A stretch of 64,000 bases of DNA from an uncultured bacterium (GTDB taxonomy: Bacteria > Bacillota > Clostridia > Oscillospirales > Ruminococcaceae), in assembly GCA_934875375.1 (NCBI GenBank), contig CAKXHL010000001.1, forward strand, positions 201,072 through 265,071, read 5' to 3'. A program made the translations under genes and the position numbers. This document shows, in pieces, positions 1 through 7,942 of the stretch. The first letter of the stretch is position 1; every line of letters starts with the position of its first letter. The notes under the pieces were generated by a model. That model had not been told where the DNA came from and made no database searches. It saw only the letters and a list, made by a program, of their open reading frames with translations.

Positions 1-1
1 T

Positions 2-928
2 CGGATCTCGTCGCCTGATGAAGTGGCCAAAACTTGCGCTGTGGCGGCGCAGCGGCTGAAAGACCGGAATTTCCCGGCGGAGATTGCTTTTTTTGGCGGT
101 AGTTTCACCGCCATAGAACCAGCGCAGATGCAATCACTTTTGCAGGCGGCTTACTCTTTTGTAAAAGACGGTTCCTTTGACGGCATCCGCATTTCCACAA
201 GGCCGGATGCGATCCATCCTCCCGTTTTGGCGCTTTTGAAAACCTATGGGGTTACCGCTGTCGAATTGGGAGCGCAGAGCATGAACGATGAAGTGCTTTG
301 GAAAAATGGACGTGGGCATACGCAGCAGGACGTCGTGTATGCGGCCCGTCTGATTCAGGATGCCGGGCTTTCTTTGGGGTTGCAGATGATGATTGGTCTG
401 CCGGGGGAAACCTGGGAGATGTGTCAGTTGTCGGCGAGAAAAATCGCTGCTTTAAAGCCGGACTGTGTGCGGCTGTACCCCACGCTGGTGGTGGAGGGGA
501 CGGATCTGGCCTGTTGGTATCGTGGAGGACAGTACGTGCCGTTGACGCTGGAAGAGGCGGTGGATCAGACTGCGTGGTTGCTGCGCTTTTTTGAAGACAG
601 AGACATTTCGGTGATCCGGGTAGGGCTGCACGCGGAAGCGTCGCTGGAGCAAAGCTGTATTGCAGGACCGTTTCATCCTGCGTTCGGCGAGATGGTTTAC
701 TCGCGGGTATGGCGAAAGTGCCTGCTGGACATGCTGGATCAAGGAGATTGCCGGGAAAAAGTGCTGGAAATTTTCGTTCGGCCTCAAATGCTTTCCAAAG
801 CGGTAGGGCAAAAGCGGGAAAATGTCCGCTGGCTGGCCGATAAAGGATATGAGGTGACTATCCGACCGGATGCATCCCTGCCAGCAGCAGAGCCTTTTAG
901 AATAAAGGAAGTGAAACATTGTATTTAA
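2..928 (+). CDS. Elp3-like radical SAM protein (5' end outside window)
   Basis: The frame is already open at base 2, so the true start lies upstream; the GTG at 23 is only an internal codon. Visible are the radical SAM glycine-rich motif GGSFT (FFGGSFTAIE) and the stretch LQMMIGLPGET, both typical of the Elp3/COG1243 and HemN-like radical SAM group. The Cys-X3-Cys-X2-Cys cluster that binds the 4Fe-4S/SAM would be in the missing N-terminus. In Clostridia a gene of this type often sits directly upstream of smc, which fits the 10-base overlap with smc here. A tRNA wobble-uridine modification role is known for true Elp3, but this short form lacks a visible acetyltransferase domain, so the substrate is unknown. 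Confidence 0.75.
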   Translation, partial: RISSPDEVAKTCAVAAQRLKDRNFPAEIAFFGGSFTAIEPAQMQSLLQAAYSFVKDGSFDGIRISTRPDAIHPPVLALLKTYGVTAVELGAQSMNDEVLWKNGRGHTQQDVVYAARLIQDAGLSLGLQMMIGLPGETWEMCQLSARKIAALKPDCVRLYPTLVVEGTDLACWYRGGQYVPLTLEEAVDQTAWLLRFFEDRDISVIRVGLHAEASLEQSCIAGPFHPAFGEMVYSRVWRKCLLDMLDQGDCREKVLEIFVRPQMLSKAVGQKRENVRWLADKGYEVTIRPDASLPAAEPFRIKEVKHCI

Positions 929-3900
929 AATATTTGGAGATCAACGGATTCAAGTCCTTTCCGGATCGTGTAAAACTGGAATTCGGAAAAGGGCTGACAG
1001 CGGTAGTAGGCCCCAACGGCAGCGGAAAGAGCAATATTTCTGATGCAGTCCGCTGGGTGCTGGGAGAGCAATCCTCCAAAACGCTGCGGGGCGACAAGAT
1101 GGAAGATGTGATTTTCGGCGGAACCCAGCTGCGCCGCCCCATGGGATTTGCCCAGGTTACGCTGACCATCGGAAACGAGGGCCGGGATCTGCCGATTGAT
1201 GCGGATGAAATTGCGATTTCCCGCAAGCTTTACCGCAGCGGAGAAAGCGAATACCGGATCAATGAAAACGCGGTTCGGCTCAGAGATGTCCACGAGTTGT
1301 TTATGGATACCGGCTTGGGCCGGGATGGTTACTCGATGATCGGACAGGGAAAAATCGCCGAGATTATTGGGGCGAAGAGCACGCAGCGTCGGGAGATTTT
1401 TGAAGAGGCCGCCGGGATTTCCAAATACCGCTACCGCAAAACAGAAGCGGAGCGAAAGCTGGCGCAGACACAGGAAAACCTGCTGCGCTTAAAAGATATT
1501 ATGACTGAGCTGGAAGAACGGGTTGGACCGCTGAAAGTCCAGTCGGAAAAGGCAAAGCGCTTTTTGGAGCTGGCCGAACAACGCAAGCAGATCGAGCTTT
1601 CTTTGTGGACGGCGCAGCTTGCGAAAATGACGGTGCAGCTGCGTGAATTGGATGATAAACAGACGGTTGGACGGCTGGAGCAGAGCCGGATTGAAGAAAA
1701 GCTGCAGCAGCTTACCGGCCAAATGGAGGAGTTTTTTTCTTCCATGCAGAAAGCTGGGGTACAGATCGAGCAGATCCGCACCGAAATTGGCCAAATGGAG
1801 GAGGTGCTTGCTCGGTCCGATTCCCGCATTGCGGTACTGCATAACGATATTTCCCATAATGAACGATCGGTTCAGACATTGGCCGAAGAGCAGAAATCCG
1901 TGTTGGATTCTCAAGAATCGTTTGCCCGCTACATAGCCCAGAAAGAAGCCGAGAAGACGGTGCTTTTGGAAAAACAGGAGCAGGCAGACACAAAAATCAA
2001 AGAGCTGAACCGAGAAAATGAGCAGTATCAAGAACAGCTTTTGCGGATGAACGAGCAGCTCACGGCGCAAAAGGAAGAAGAAGCCCGACTGGCATTTGCG
2101 CTGTCGGAACAAAAGATGTTGTTGGTAACACACCAAAATGCCTTGACGGACGCCAGAGAACGGATTGTCCTGCTGGAAGAGGGAACAGGCGAAAAAGAAG
2201 AAAAATGCCGCTTGATGGCAAAAGAACAAAAAGAATGCCAGGCGTTTTTACAAACGTTGAAAGAGACGCTGGAGGGTTTGTCCAATTCTGCCAGAGGCGT
2301 GCAGATGAAGCTTTCCGCGCGGCGAGAAAAAGAGCGACTGCTCCAAGGGGAAAAAGACCACCTGGAGCTGAAAATCAAAGAGCAGAACCAAAGAGCCGCT
2401 TTATTGGAAGATTTGGAGCGGAATATGGAGGGGTATGCGCACAGCGTGAAATACGTGCTCAGCCAAAGCCGCAGCGGAGCCATCCGCGGGGTACACGGTG
2501 CGCTGTCGGGCCTTTTACGGGTGGATGCCCAGTATCTGACGGCGGTGGAGACCGCTGTGGGCGGTGCTTTACAGAATATTGTCGTAGACGATGAAACGGT
2601 GGCGAAACGCGCCATCGGGATGTTAAAGAACAGTGGCTCTGGCCGGGCGACTTTTTTGCCGATGACATCGGTAAAAGGCAAGCGGCTGAATGTCAACGGT
2701 CTGAACCGGTTTGAAGGTTTTGTGGGAATTGGGTCTGATTTGGTTGGGTTTGATGAAATTTACCGCGGCATTGTGGAATCGGTGCTGGGGCGGATTGTAG
2801 TGGTCAGTGATTTGGACGAAGGCGTTGAGATGGCAAAGCAGTACGGATATCAGTTTCGGATTGTTACGCTGGACGGGCAGCTGATTCATGCGGGCGGTTC
2901 TATGACCGGCGGTTCGACGGGAAAAAGCACCGGTCTTTTGAGCCGGAAAGGTGAAATTGACACGCTGAAAAAACAAGCGGCGGCCAATCGGGGAAAATCC
3001 GGCAGACTGAACGAGGAACTGGAGACACTGCGCCGGGAAATCTCTCTGCTGGAAGCACAGCTGACAGGAATTGAAGCGGAACAAAAGACCGCATCGGAGG
3101 ATCAGATCCGATATAGCGCAGAAGAAAAAAGACTGTGTGCCATGTTGGAGGACCTGTTGGCGGATCAAAATCGGTCGGAGGAGCAGCGGCGCCGCCTGAC
3201 TGAACAAATCGAGGTGCTTACCAGCCAGTGCAGAGCGGATGCTCAAAAACTGACTGAGGATGAAGCGGCGCTGACTGCTTTCCGCGTTGGGATGACCGAA
3301 CTGGAACAAAACGTCCGGTCGGTCCGGCAGCGGCGGGAGCATGGTGCAGGCGTTTTCAATGAACTGCAGATGGAGAAAATGGCGGTCGGGCAGGAAATTG
3401 CGCTGCTGGAACAGGCGATGGCATCGCAAAAAAACCGATGGGACGATCAGCAAAAGCAAATGGCATCGGTAAAAGAGCAAATAGAGAGTCTATCACAACA
3501 GAATGAGCAGATCCGAAAAGAAATTGAAAAAATCGAGCGGGAAAAATCGCTCAAACAAGAGCGGATCGGGCAGTTGAGAGAACAGATTGCGGAAAAAACA
3601 GCGCTGCGCCAGCAGGTAGAACAGCAAATCACTGCCTTGCGGCAAAGTGAAAAGGATATCCTAGTACAAAAAGAAAAGTATACAGGCGAACTGCTGCGGC
3701 TGGAAGACAAAAAGGCGGCAGTGCAAAAAGAGTATGATGCCATCATCTCTAAAATGTGGGATGAATATGAGACAACACGCTCCCAGGCAGAGGAGGTTGT
3801 CGGGCCGGCGGAGGACTTGAATCAGGCCAACCGGACGTTGGGAGAAATCAAAGGGAAAATCCGCGCGCTAGGAACGGTTAATCTGGAAGCGATCGAAGAA

Positions 3901-4494
3901 TATGAACAGGTATCACAGCGGTACGGTTTTATGAGCGATCAGATCGGCGATGTAGAACGATCGAAAGCGAAGCTTCAGCAGTTAATCCGTGACCTGACGG
4001 CTCAGATGCGGGAGTTGTTTTCTGCCAGCTTTGAGCAGATCAACCAGCATTTTGCCCGAATTTTTGTGGAGTTGTTCGGCGGCGGTAAAGCGCAGCTGAA
4101 GCTGACGGAGGGCGAAGACGTACTGGAGTCTGGCATAGAAATCTATGTTCAACCGCCGGGCAAAATCATCAAAAATCTGGCGTCCCTTTCCGGCGGCGAA
4201 CAGGCTTTTGTAGCCATTGCCATTTACTTTGCCATTCTGAAGGTCCGCCCGGCGCCGTTTTGCCTGCTGGATGAGATTGAGGCGGCGCTGGATGATGTGA
4301 ATGTGAATAAATTCGCAGAATACCTGCAGCGATTGAACCAGCAGACCCAATTTATCGCCATTACCCACCGGCGCGGCACCATGGAGCATGCGGATGTGTT
4401 ATATGGCGTGACCATGCAGGAGGAGGGCGTATCCAAAATTCTGACCCTGGAGGTTTCGGAAATCGAAAACAAGCTGGGGATGAAAAATATCTAA
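919..4494 (+). CDS. smc: Chromosome segregation ATPase SMC
   Basis: The product is 1191 residues, the normal length for bacterial SMC, the ATPase subunit of the condensin-like complex that compacts and segregates the chromosome. The TTG start at 919 gives the canonical MYLKYLEINGFKSF beginning and is preceded by AAGGAAGTG; it overlaps the upstream gene by 10 bases. Walker A (GPNGSGKSN) lies near residue 32. Long Gln/Glu/Lys-rich coiled coils flank a hinge at about residues 520-650. The ABC signature LSGGE starts near residue 1090 and Walker B (CLLDEIEAALDD) near 1115. The signature reads LSGGEQAFVAIA rather than the more common LSGGERALTAIA. Partners ScpA/ScpB are not in the window. Transcribed with ftsY, whose start is 14 bases downstream. 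Confidence 0.98.
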   Translation: MYLKYLEINGFKSFPDRVKLEFGKGLTAVVGPNGSGKSNISDAVRWVLGEQSSKTLRGDKMEDVIFGGTQLRRPMGFAQVTLTIGNEGRDLPIDADEIAISRKLYRSGESEYRINENAVRLRDVHELFMDTGLGRDGYSMIGQGKIAEIIGAKSTQRREIFEEAAGISKYRYRKTEAERKLAQTQENLLRLKDIMTELEERVGPLKVQSEKAKRFLELAEQRKQIELSLWTAQLAKMTVQLRELDDKQTVGRLEQSRIEEKLQQLTGQMEEFFSSMQKAGVQIEQIRTEIGQMEEVLARSDSRIAVLHNDISHNERSVQTLAEEQKSVLDSQESFARYIAQKEAEKTVLLEKQEQADTKIKELNRENEQYQEQLLRMNEQLTAQKEEEARLAFALSEQKMLLVTHQNALTDARERIVLLEEGTGEKEEKCRLMAKEQKECQAFLQTLKETLEGLSNSARGVQMKLSARREKERLLQGEKDHLELKIKEQNQRAALLEDLERNMEGYAHSVKYVLSQSRSGAIRGVHGALSGLLRVDAQYLTAVETAVGGALQNIVVDDETVAKRAIGMLKNSGSGRATFLPMTSVKGKRLNVNGLNRFEGFVGIGSDLVGFDEIYRGIVESVLGRIVVVSDLDEGVEMAKQYGYQFRIVTLDGQLIHAGGSMTGGSTGKSTGLLSRKGEIDTLKKQAAANRGKSGRLNEELETLRREISLLEAQLTGIEAEQKTASEDQIRYSAEEKRLCAMLEDLLADQNRSEEQRRRLTEQIEVLTSQCRADAQKLTEDEAALTAFRVGMTELEQNVRSVRQRREHGAGVFNELQMEKMAVGQEIALLEQAMASQKNRWDDQQKQMASVKEQIESLSQQNEQIRKEIEKIEREKSLKQERIGQLREQIAEKTALRQQVEQQITALRQSEKDILVQKEKYTGELLRLEDKKAAVQKEYDAIISKMWDEYETTRSQAEEVVGPAEDLNQANRTLGEIKGKIRALGTVNLEAIEEYEQVSQRYGFMSDQIGDVERSKAKLQQLIRDLTAQMRELFSASFEQINQHFARIFVELFGGGKAQLKLTEGEDVLESGIEIYVQPPGKIIKNLASLSGGEQAFVAIAIYFAILKVRPAPFCLLDEIEAALDDVNVNKFAEYLQRLNQQTQFIAITHRRGTMEHADVLYGVTMQEEGVSKILTLEVSEIENKLGMKNI

Positions 4495-4508
4495 AGGGGA
4501 AAAACCAT

Positions 4509-5435
4509 ATGAGCTTTTTTCAAAAATTAAAAGCGGGGCTGAGCAAAACCAAAGAGGGAATGCTCAAAAATCTGGACAGCCTGTTTGGCGGCCACAAAAT
4601 CGAAGAAGAATTTTATGAAGAATTGGAAGAAATCCTGATTATGAGCGACGTAGGCGCGGCGGTCAGCGATAAGATTGTCTCGCAGCTACGGGCTAAGGTC
4701 AAGGAGACCGGCTGCCGGGACACGGCCGAGGCAAAAGAGTTTTTAAAAGAGATTATTGTGCAGTTGATGCAAGGCGGCGAGGAACTGAATCTGTCCACGC
4801 AGCCGTCGGTCATTCTGGTAATCGGCGTCAATGGAGTAGGAAAAACAACTACCATTGGGAAAATGGCTCACGATCTGACAAAAAAGGGGAAAAAAGTTCT
4901 GTTGGGTGCGGCGGATACCTTCCGGGCAGCGGCGATCGACCAGCTGCAAATCTGGGCGGACCGAGCAGGAGTGGACATGGTTAAGCACACCGAGGGCGCA
5001 GATCCCGCGGCGGTGGTATTTGACACCATCACAGCAGGGAAAGCCCGTCATGCGGATGTGATTATCTGCGATACTGCCGGCAGGCTGCACAACAAGAAAA
5101 ATTTGATGGACGAGCTGTCCAAGATCACACGGGTGATTGGGCGGGAGGCGCCCGGCTGCGCAACGGAGTTTTTGCTGGTGCTGGATGCCACCACCGGACA
5201 AAACGCTCTGAACCAGGCCAAAGAGTTTAAAAATGCCGCAGGACTCACCGGCATTGTTCTGACCAAGCTGGATGGTACTGCGCGGGGCGGAGTGGTGATC
5301 GCCATCAAAGAAGAGTTGGGCGTACCGATCAAGTATATTGGCGTAGGGGAAGGAATTGACGATTTACAGCCGTTTGCCGCCCGGGAATTTGTAGACGCAT
5401 TGTTTGAAAAAGATCAAAACGGGGTGGAAGCATGA
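4509..5435 (+). CDS. ftsY: Signal recognition particle receptor FtsY
   Basis: This 308-residue SRP GTPase receives ribosome-SRP complexes at the membrane for co-translational protein insertion. The helical N domain spans about residues 1-80. The G domain shows GVNGVGKTTTIGKM near residue 106, the DTAGR motif, and TKLDGTARGG near the C-terminus. The acidic A domain found in E. coli FtsY is absent, as is usual in Firmicutes. The ATG at 4509 is preceded by AAAGGGGAAA. The gene follows smc closely and its stop overlaps the rdgB start (ATGA), so translational coupling is likely. Confidence 0.97.
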   Translation: MSFFQKLKAGLSKTKEGMLKNLDSLFGGHKIEEEFYEELEEILIMSDVGAAVSDKIVSQLRAKVKETGCRDTAEAKEFLKEIIVQLMQGGEELNLSTQPSVILVIGVNGVGKTTTIGKMAHDLTKKGKKVLLGAADTFRAAAIDQLQIWADRAGVDMVKHTEGADPAAVVFDTITAGKARHADVIICDTAGRLHNKKNLMDELSKITRVIGREAPGCATEFLLVLDATTGQNALNQAKEFKNAAGLTGIVLTKLDGTARGGVVIAIKEELGVPIKYIGVGEGIDDLQPFAAREFVDALFEKDQNGVEA

Positions 5436-6022
5436 AATTTGTCATCGCTACTGGAAATGAAGGGAAAGTCCGGGAGTTCAAGCGCATTTTAGAGCCAATG
5501 GGGTTTTCTGTTTCCAGCTTAAAGGAGATGGGATTGTCGCTTGACGTAGAAGAAACCGGCACGACCTTTGCTGAAAATGCCCGCATTAAGGCCAGAGAAG
5601 CCTGCCGTCTTACCGGCCTGGCGGCCATTGCAGACGATTCCGGCCTTTGCGTGGATGCGCTGGGCGGTGCGCCGGGGGTGTATTCGGCCCGATACAGCAG
5701 CGAGGGGGACGACGGCAACAATCAAAAGCTTTTGCGGGAGCTGGCGGATGTGCCGGAAAAACAGCGTACCGGGCGCTATGTTTGCGCCATCAGCTGCATT
5801 TTTCCGGATCAGACGGAGCTGACTGCCGAGGGAACCTGTGAGGGACGCATTGGATACGAATTGTCCGGTGATCACGGATTTGGCTACGATCCGCTGTTTT
5901 ATGTGGAAAACCGCAGCTTTGGCCAGTACAAAGATGAGGAAAAGGACGCAATCAGCCATAGGGGAAAAGCGCTGCGGCTGTTTTGTGAAAAATTAAAGGA
6001 GTATCAGGTGAAAAACGCCTGA
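5432..6022 (+). CDS. rdgB: dITP/XTP pyrophosphatase (RdgB/HAM1 family)
   Basis: A 196-residue house-cleaning enzyme that hydrolyses non-canonical purine triphosphates (dITP, XTP) to monophosphates, keeping deaminated bases out of nucleic acids. The N-terminus ATGNEGKVREF matches the family's substrate-binding T(G/N)NxxKxxEF pattern. The ADDSGLCVDAL block with the catalytic Asp and the GAPGVYSARYS block follow, then GYDPLF and the C-terminal SHRGKAL motif. Its ATG overlaps the ftsY stop by 4 bases. Confidence 0.96.
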   Translation: MKFVIATGNEGKVREFKRILEPMGFSVSSLKEMGLSLDVEETGTTFAENARIKAREACRLTGLAAIADDSGLCVDALGGAPGVYSARYSSEGDDGNNQKLLRELADVPEKQRTGRYVCAISCIFPDQTELTAEGTCEGRIGYELSGDHGFGYDPLFYVENRSFGQYKDEEKDAISHRGKALRLFCEKLKEYQVKNA

Positions 6023-6039
6023 TCAACGGAGGAAGAAGA

Positions 6040-6327
6040 TTGATTACGAGCAAACAAAGAGCAACCCTGCGCTCTCAGTCCAATGGACTGGAAACTATTT
6101 TTCAAATCGGCAAGGGCGGAATCAGCGACATGCTGGTGCAGCAGGTGAATGACGCGCTCAAGGCGCGAGAAATGATTAAGCTGCGTGTGCTGGAAAATGC
6201 TCCGGTTTTCGCGCGGGAGGCCGCACAGGAACTGGCGGAAAAATGCGGCGCGGAAATTGTGCAGGTGATTGGCAGCCGCTTTATTCTGTTTAAACGGAAT
6301 CCGAAGAAACCGATTTACGAAATGTAA
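6040..6327 (+). CDS. yhbY: YhbY-type RNA-binding protein (CRM domain)
   Basis: A 95-residue protein made of a single CRM (CRS1-YhbY) RNA-binding domain, associated with pre-50S ribosomal particles in other bacteria. The TTG start at 6040 follows GGAGGAAGA. The first helix (LTSKQRATLRS-type) and the GxxG loop (IGKGG) are visible, and the C-terminus ends with the family's FILFKR-type strand. It sits in the conserved rdgB-yhbY-nadD-yqeK-rsfS order typical of Firmicutes. Confidence 0.93.
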   Translation: MITSKQRATLRSQSNGLETIFQIGKGGISDMLVQQVNDALKAREMIKLRVLENAPVFAREAAQELAEKCGAEIVQVIGSRFILFKRNPKKPIYEM

Positions 6328-6339
6328 GGGGAATGAACG

Positions 6340-6969
6340 ATGGAAAAGCTGGGCGTTTTTGGCGGGACCTTCAATCCCATACACAATGGGCATCTGTCTT
6401 TGTGCACCCAGATTTGCGACGCTTTGGGGCTTTCCAAAGTTTTGTTGATTCCAACGGCAATTCCGCCCCACAAGCGGGTGGATGAACTGGTAGACGGCCG
6501 CCATCGGCTTGCGATGTGCCGCCTGGCGGTGCAGGGTGATCCGCGTTTTTTTGTGTGTGATCTGGAACTGCGCCGACAGGGGAACAGTTATACGGCGGAT
6601 ACTCTGCGGGAGTTGGAGGAGATTTATCCCAATACCCGTTTTTTTCTTTTGATGGGTACGGACATGTTTTTAACAGTACAGAATTGGTACCACGCGCAGG
6701 AGATCTTTCGGCGGGCGATACTTGTTGCCGGTGCACGGAAAAAGGGAGAGGAAGAACTGCTCAAAGAACAACTTTCTTTATTGGAAGCGCTGGGCGCGCA
6801 AGGCAGGATTGTCCCCTGTCAGGTCGTCAAGCTTTCTTCTACCCAGGTGCGCGCCGCACGCAAACGCGGAGAGAATTTAAGCGGCATGGTTCCGCCGGCA
6901 GTGGAAGCGTATATGAATGAAAACAAATTATATCTGCCGAAGGAGGAGAAAGCGGATGGAAACGGTTGA
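6340..6969 (+). CDS. nadD: Nicotinate-nucleotide adenylyltransferase NadD
   Basis: A 209-residue enzyme that adenylates nicotinate mononucleotide to deamido-NAD, an essential step of NAD synthesis. The nucleotidyltransferase motif GTFNPIHNGHL (GTFxPxHxGH) is at residues 9-19 and the C-terminal SSTQVRA block matches the ISST(x)xR motif that contacts ATP phosphates. ATG at 6340 follows AAGGGGAATGA. Its end overlaps the yqeK start by 14 bases. Confidence 0.96.
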   Translation: MEKLGVFGGTFNPIHNGHLSLCTQICDALGLSKVLLIPTAIPPHKRVDELVDGRHRLAMCRLAVQGDPRFFVCDLELRRQGNSYTADTLRELEEIYPNTRFFLLMGTDMFLTVQNWYHAQEIFRRAILVAGARKKGEEELLKEQLSLLEALGAQGRIVPCQVVKLSSTQVRAARKRGENLSGMVPPAVEAYMNENKLYLPKEEKADGNG

Positions 6970-7549
6970 GCAGGTAAAAATGAGAATACAGCGGCTGCTT
7001 GCGCCAGACCGCTTGGCCCATTCCTACGGCGTTGCCAAGGAGGCGCAGCGTCTGGCCGGCCGGTATGGAGAGGACCGGCAGCGGGCGTATTATGCGGGGC
7101 TTTGCCATGATATTTGCAAGAATATGCCGCTTGAAGAACAGTTGCAATGGATAAAAAGGTCTGCTATAATTTTGGATGATGCTTTTTACCACCAGCCGCC
7201 TATTTGGCATGGTTTTGCCGCAGCCCAATATCTGCGGGAAGAAATGGGCGTGGAAGATGAGGAGCTTTTGCAGGCGGTACGGTATCATACCACCGGTCGG
7301 GCAGGGATGTCATTGTTGGAAAAGATTATTTTTACCGCCGATTTAACCGAAGAGGGACGGGGTTATCCCGATGTGGAAACAGTACGTACTTTAGCGGATC
7401 GGTCTTTGGATCAGGCAGTGCTGTATATCCTGCGGTACACGCTGGGCAAATTATTGGTGAACAGCGGACCGCTTTGCCGGGACACATGGGCGGCGTATAA
7501 TCAGCTGGCTTTGGCACAAATAACGGAAAAAACCTCTGAAAAGGAGTAA
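6956..7549 (+). CDS. yqeK: YqeK-type HD-domain hydrolase (diadenosine tetraphosphatase)
   Basis: A 197-residue HD-superfamily phosphohydrolase. Members of the YqeK family cleave Ap4A symmetrically to ADP. The metal-binding residues are visible as HSYGVAKEA, GLCHDICK, the later YHTTG and the ADLTEE block. I chose the ATG at 6956 rather than the in-frame ATG at 6917 because AAGGAGGAG sits just upstream and the longer form would add an arginine-rich piece overlapping nadD. The gene lies between nadD and rsfS, its usual position. Confidence 0.93.
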   Translation: METVEQVKMRIQRLLAPDRLAHSYGVAKEAQRLAGRYGEDRQRAYYAGLCHDICKNMPLEEQLQWIKRSAIILDDAFYHQPPIWHGFAAAQYLREEMGVEDEELLQAVRYHTTGRAGMSLLEKIIFTADLTEEGRGYPDVETVRTLADRSLDQAVLYILRYTLGKLLVNSGPLCRDTWAAYNQLALAQITEKTSEKE

Positions 7550-7553
7550 CGAT

Positions 7554-7910
7554 ATGAACTCTTTTGAGTTGACTTGCGAAATTGCAAAAATTTTGGACAG
7601 CAAAAAAGGCGAGGACATCAAAGCGATCCGGGTACAGGAGCTGACTTCGATCGGCGACTATTTTGTGATTGCCAGCGGCGCTAACGTGCCGCAGGTCAAA
7701 GCCATGTCTGACGAAGTGGAAGAAAAACTCTCTAAGATGGGGCTGGAACCGAAGCGCATTGAAGGTTATCAGACAGCCTCCTGGATTTTGTTGGATTATT
7801 ACGATGTGATTGTACACATTTTCCTCAAGGAGACCCGGGATTTCTACTCGTTGGAACGGCTTTGGTCTGACGCGGAACAGGTGGATTTATCCGGCATTTT
7901 GACGGACTGA
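7554..7910 (+). CDS. rsfS: Ribosomal silencing factor RsfS
   Basis: A 118-residue homologue of RsfS (YbeB/Iojap), which binds L14 on the 50S subunit and blocks subunit joining in poor growth conditions. The family's conserved C-terminal block (W-x-LLDYYDVIVHIF, then FYSLERLW) is intact. It begins 4 bases after yqeK with its own AAAAGGAG. Confidence 0.95.
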   Translation: MNSFELTCEIAKILDSKKGEDIKAIRVQELTSIGDYFVIASGANVPQVKAMSDEVEEKLSKMGLEPKRIEGYQTASWILLDYYDVIVHIFLKETRDFYSLERLWSDAEQVDLSGILTD

Positions 7911-7942
7911 TTTTTTGATTGACACTGTCAGGAGGGTTTACA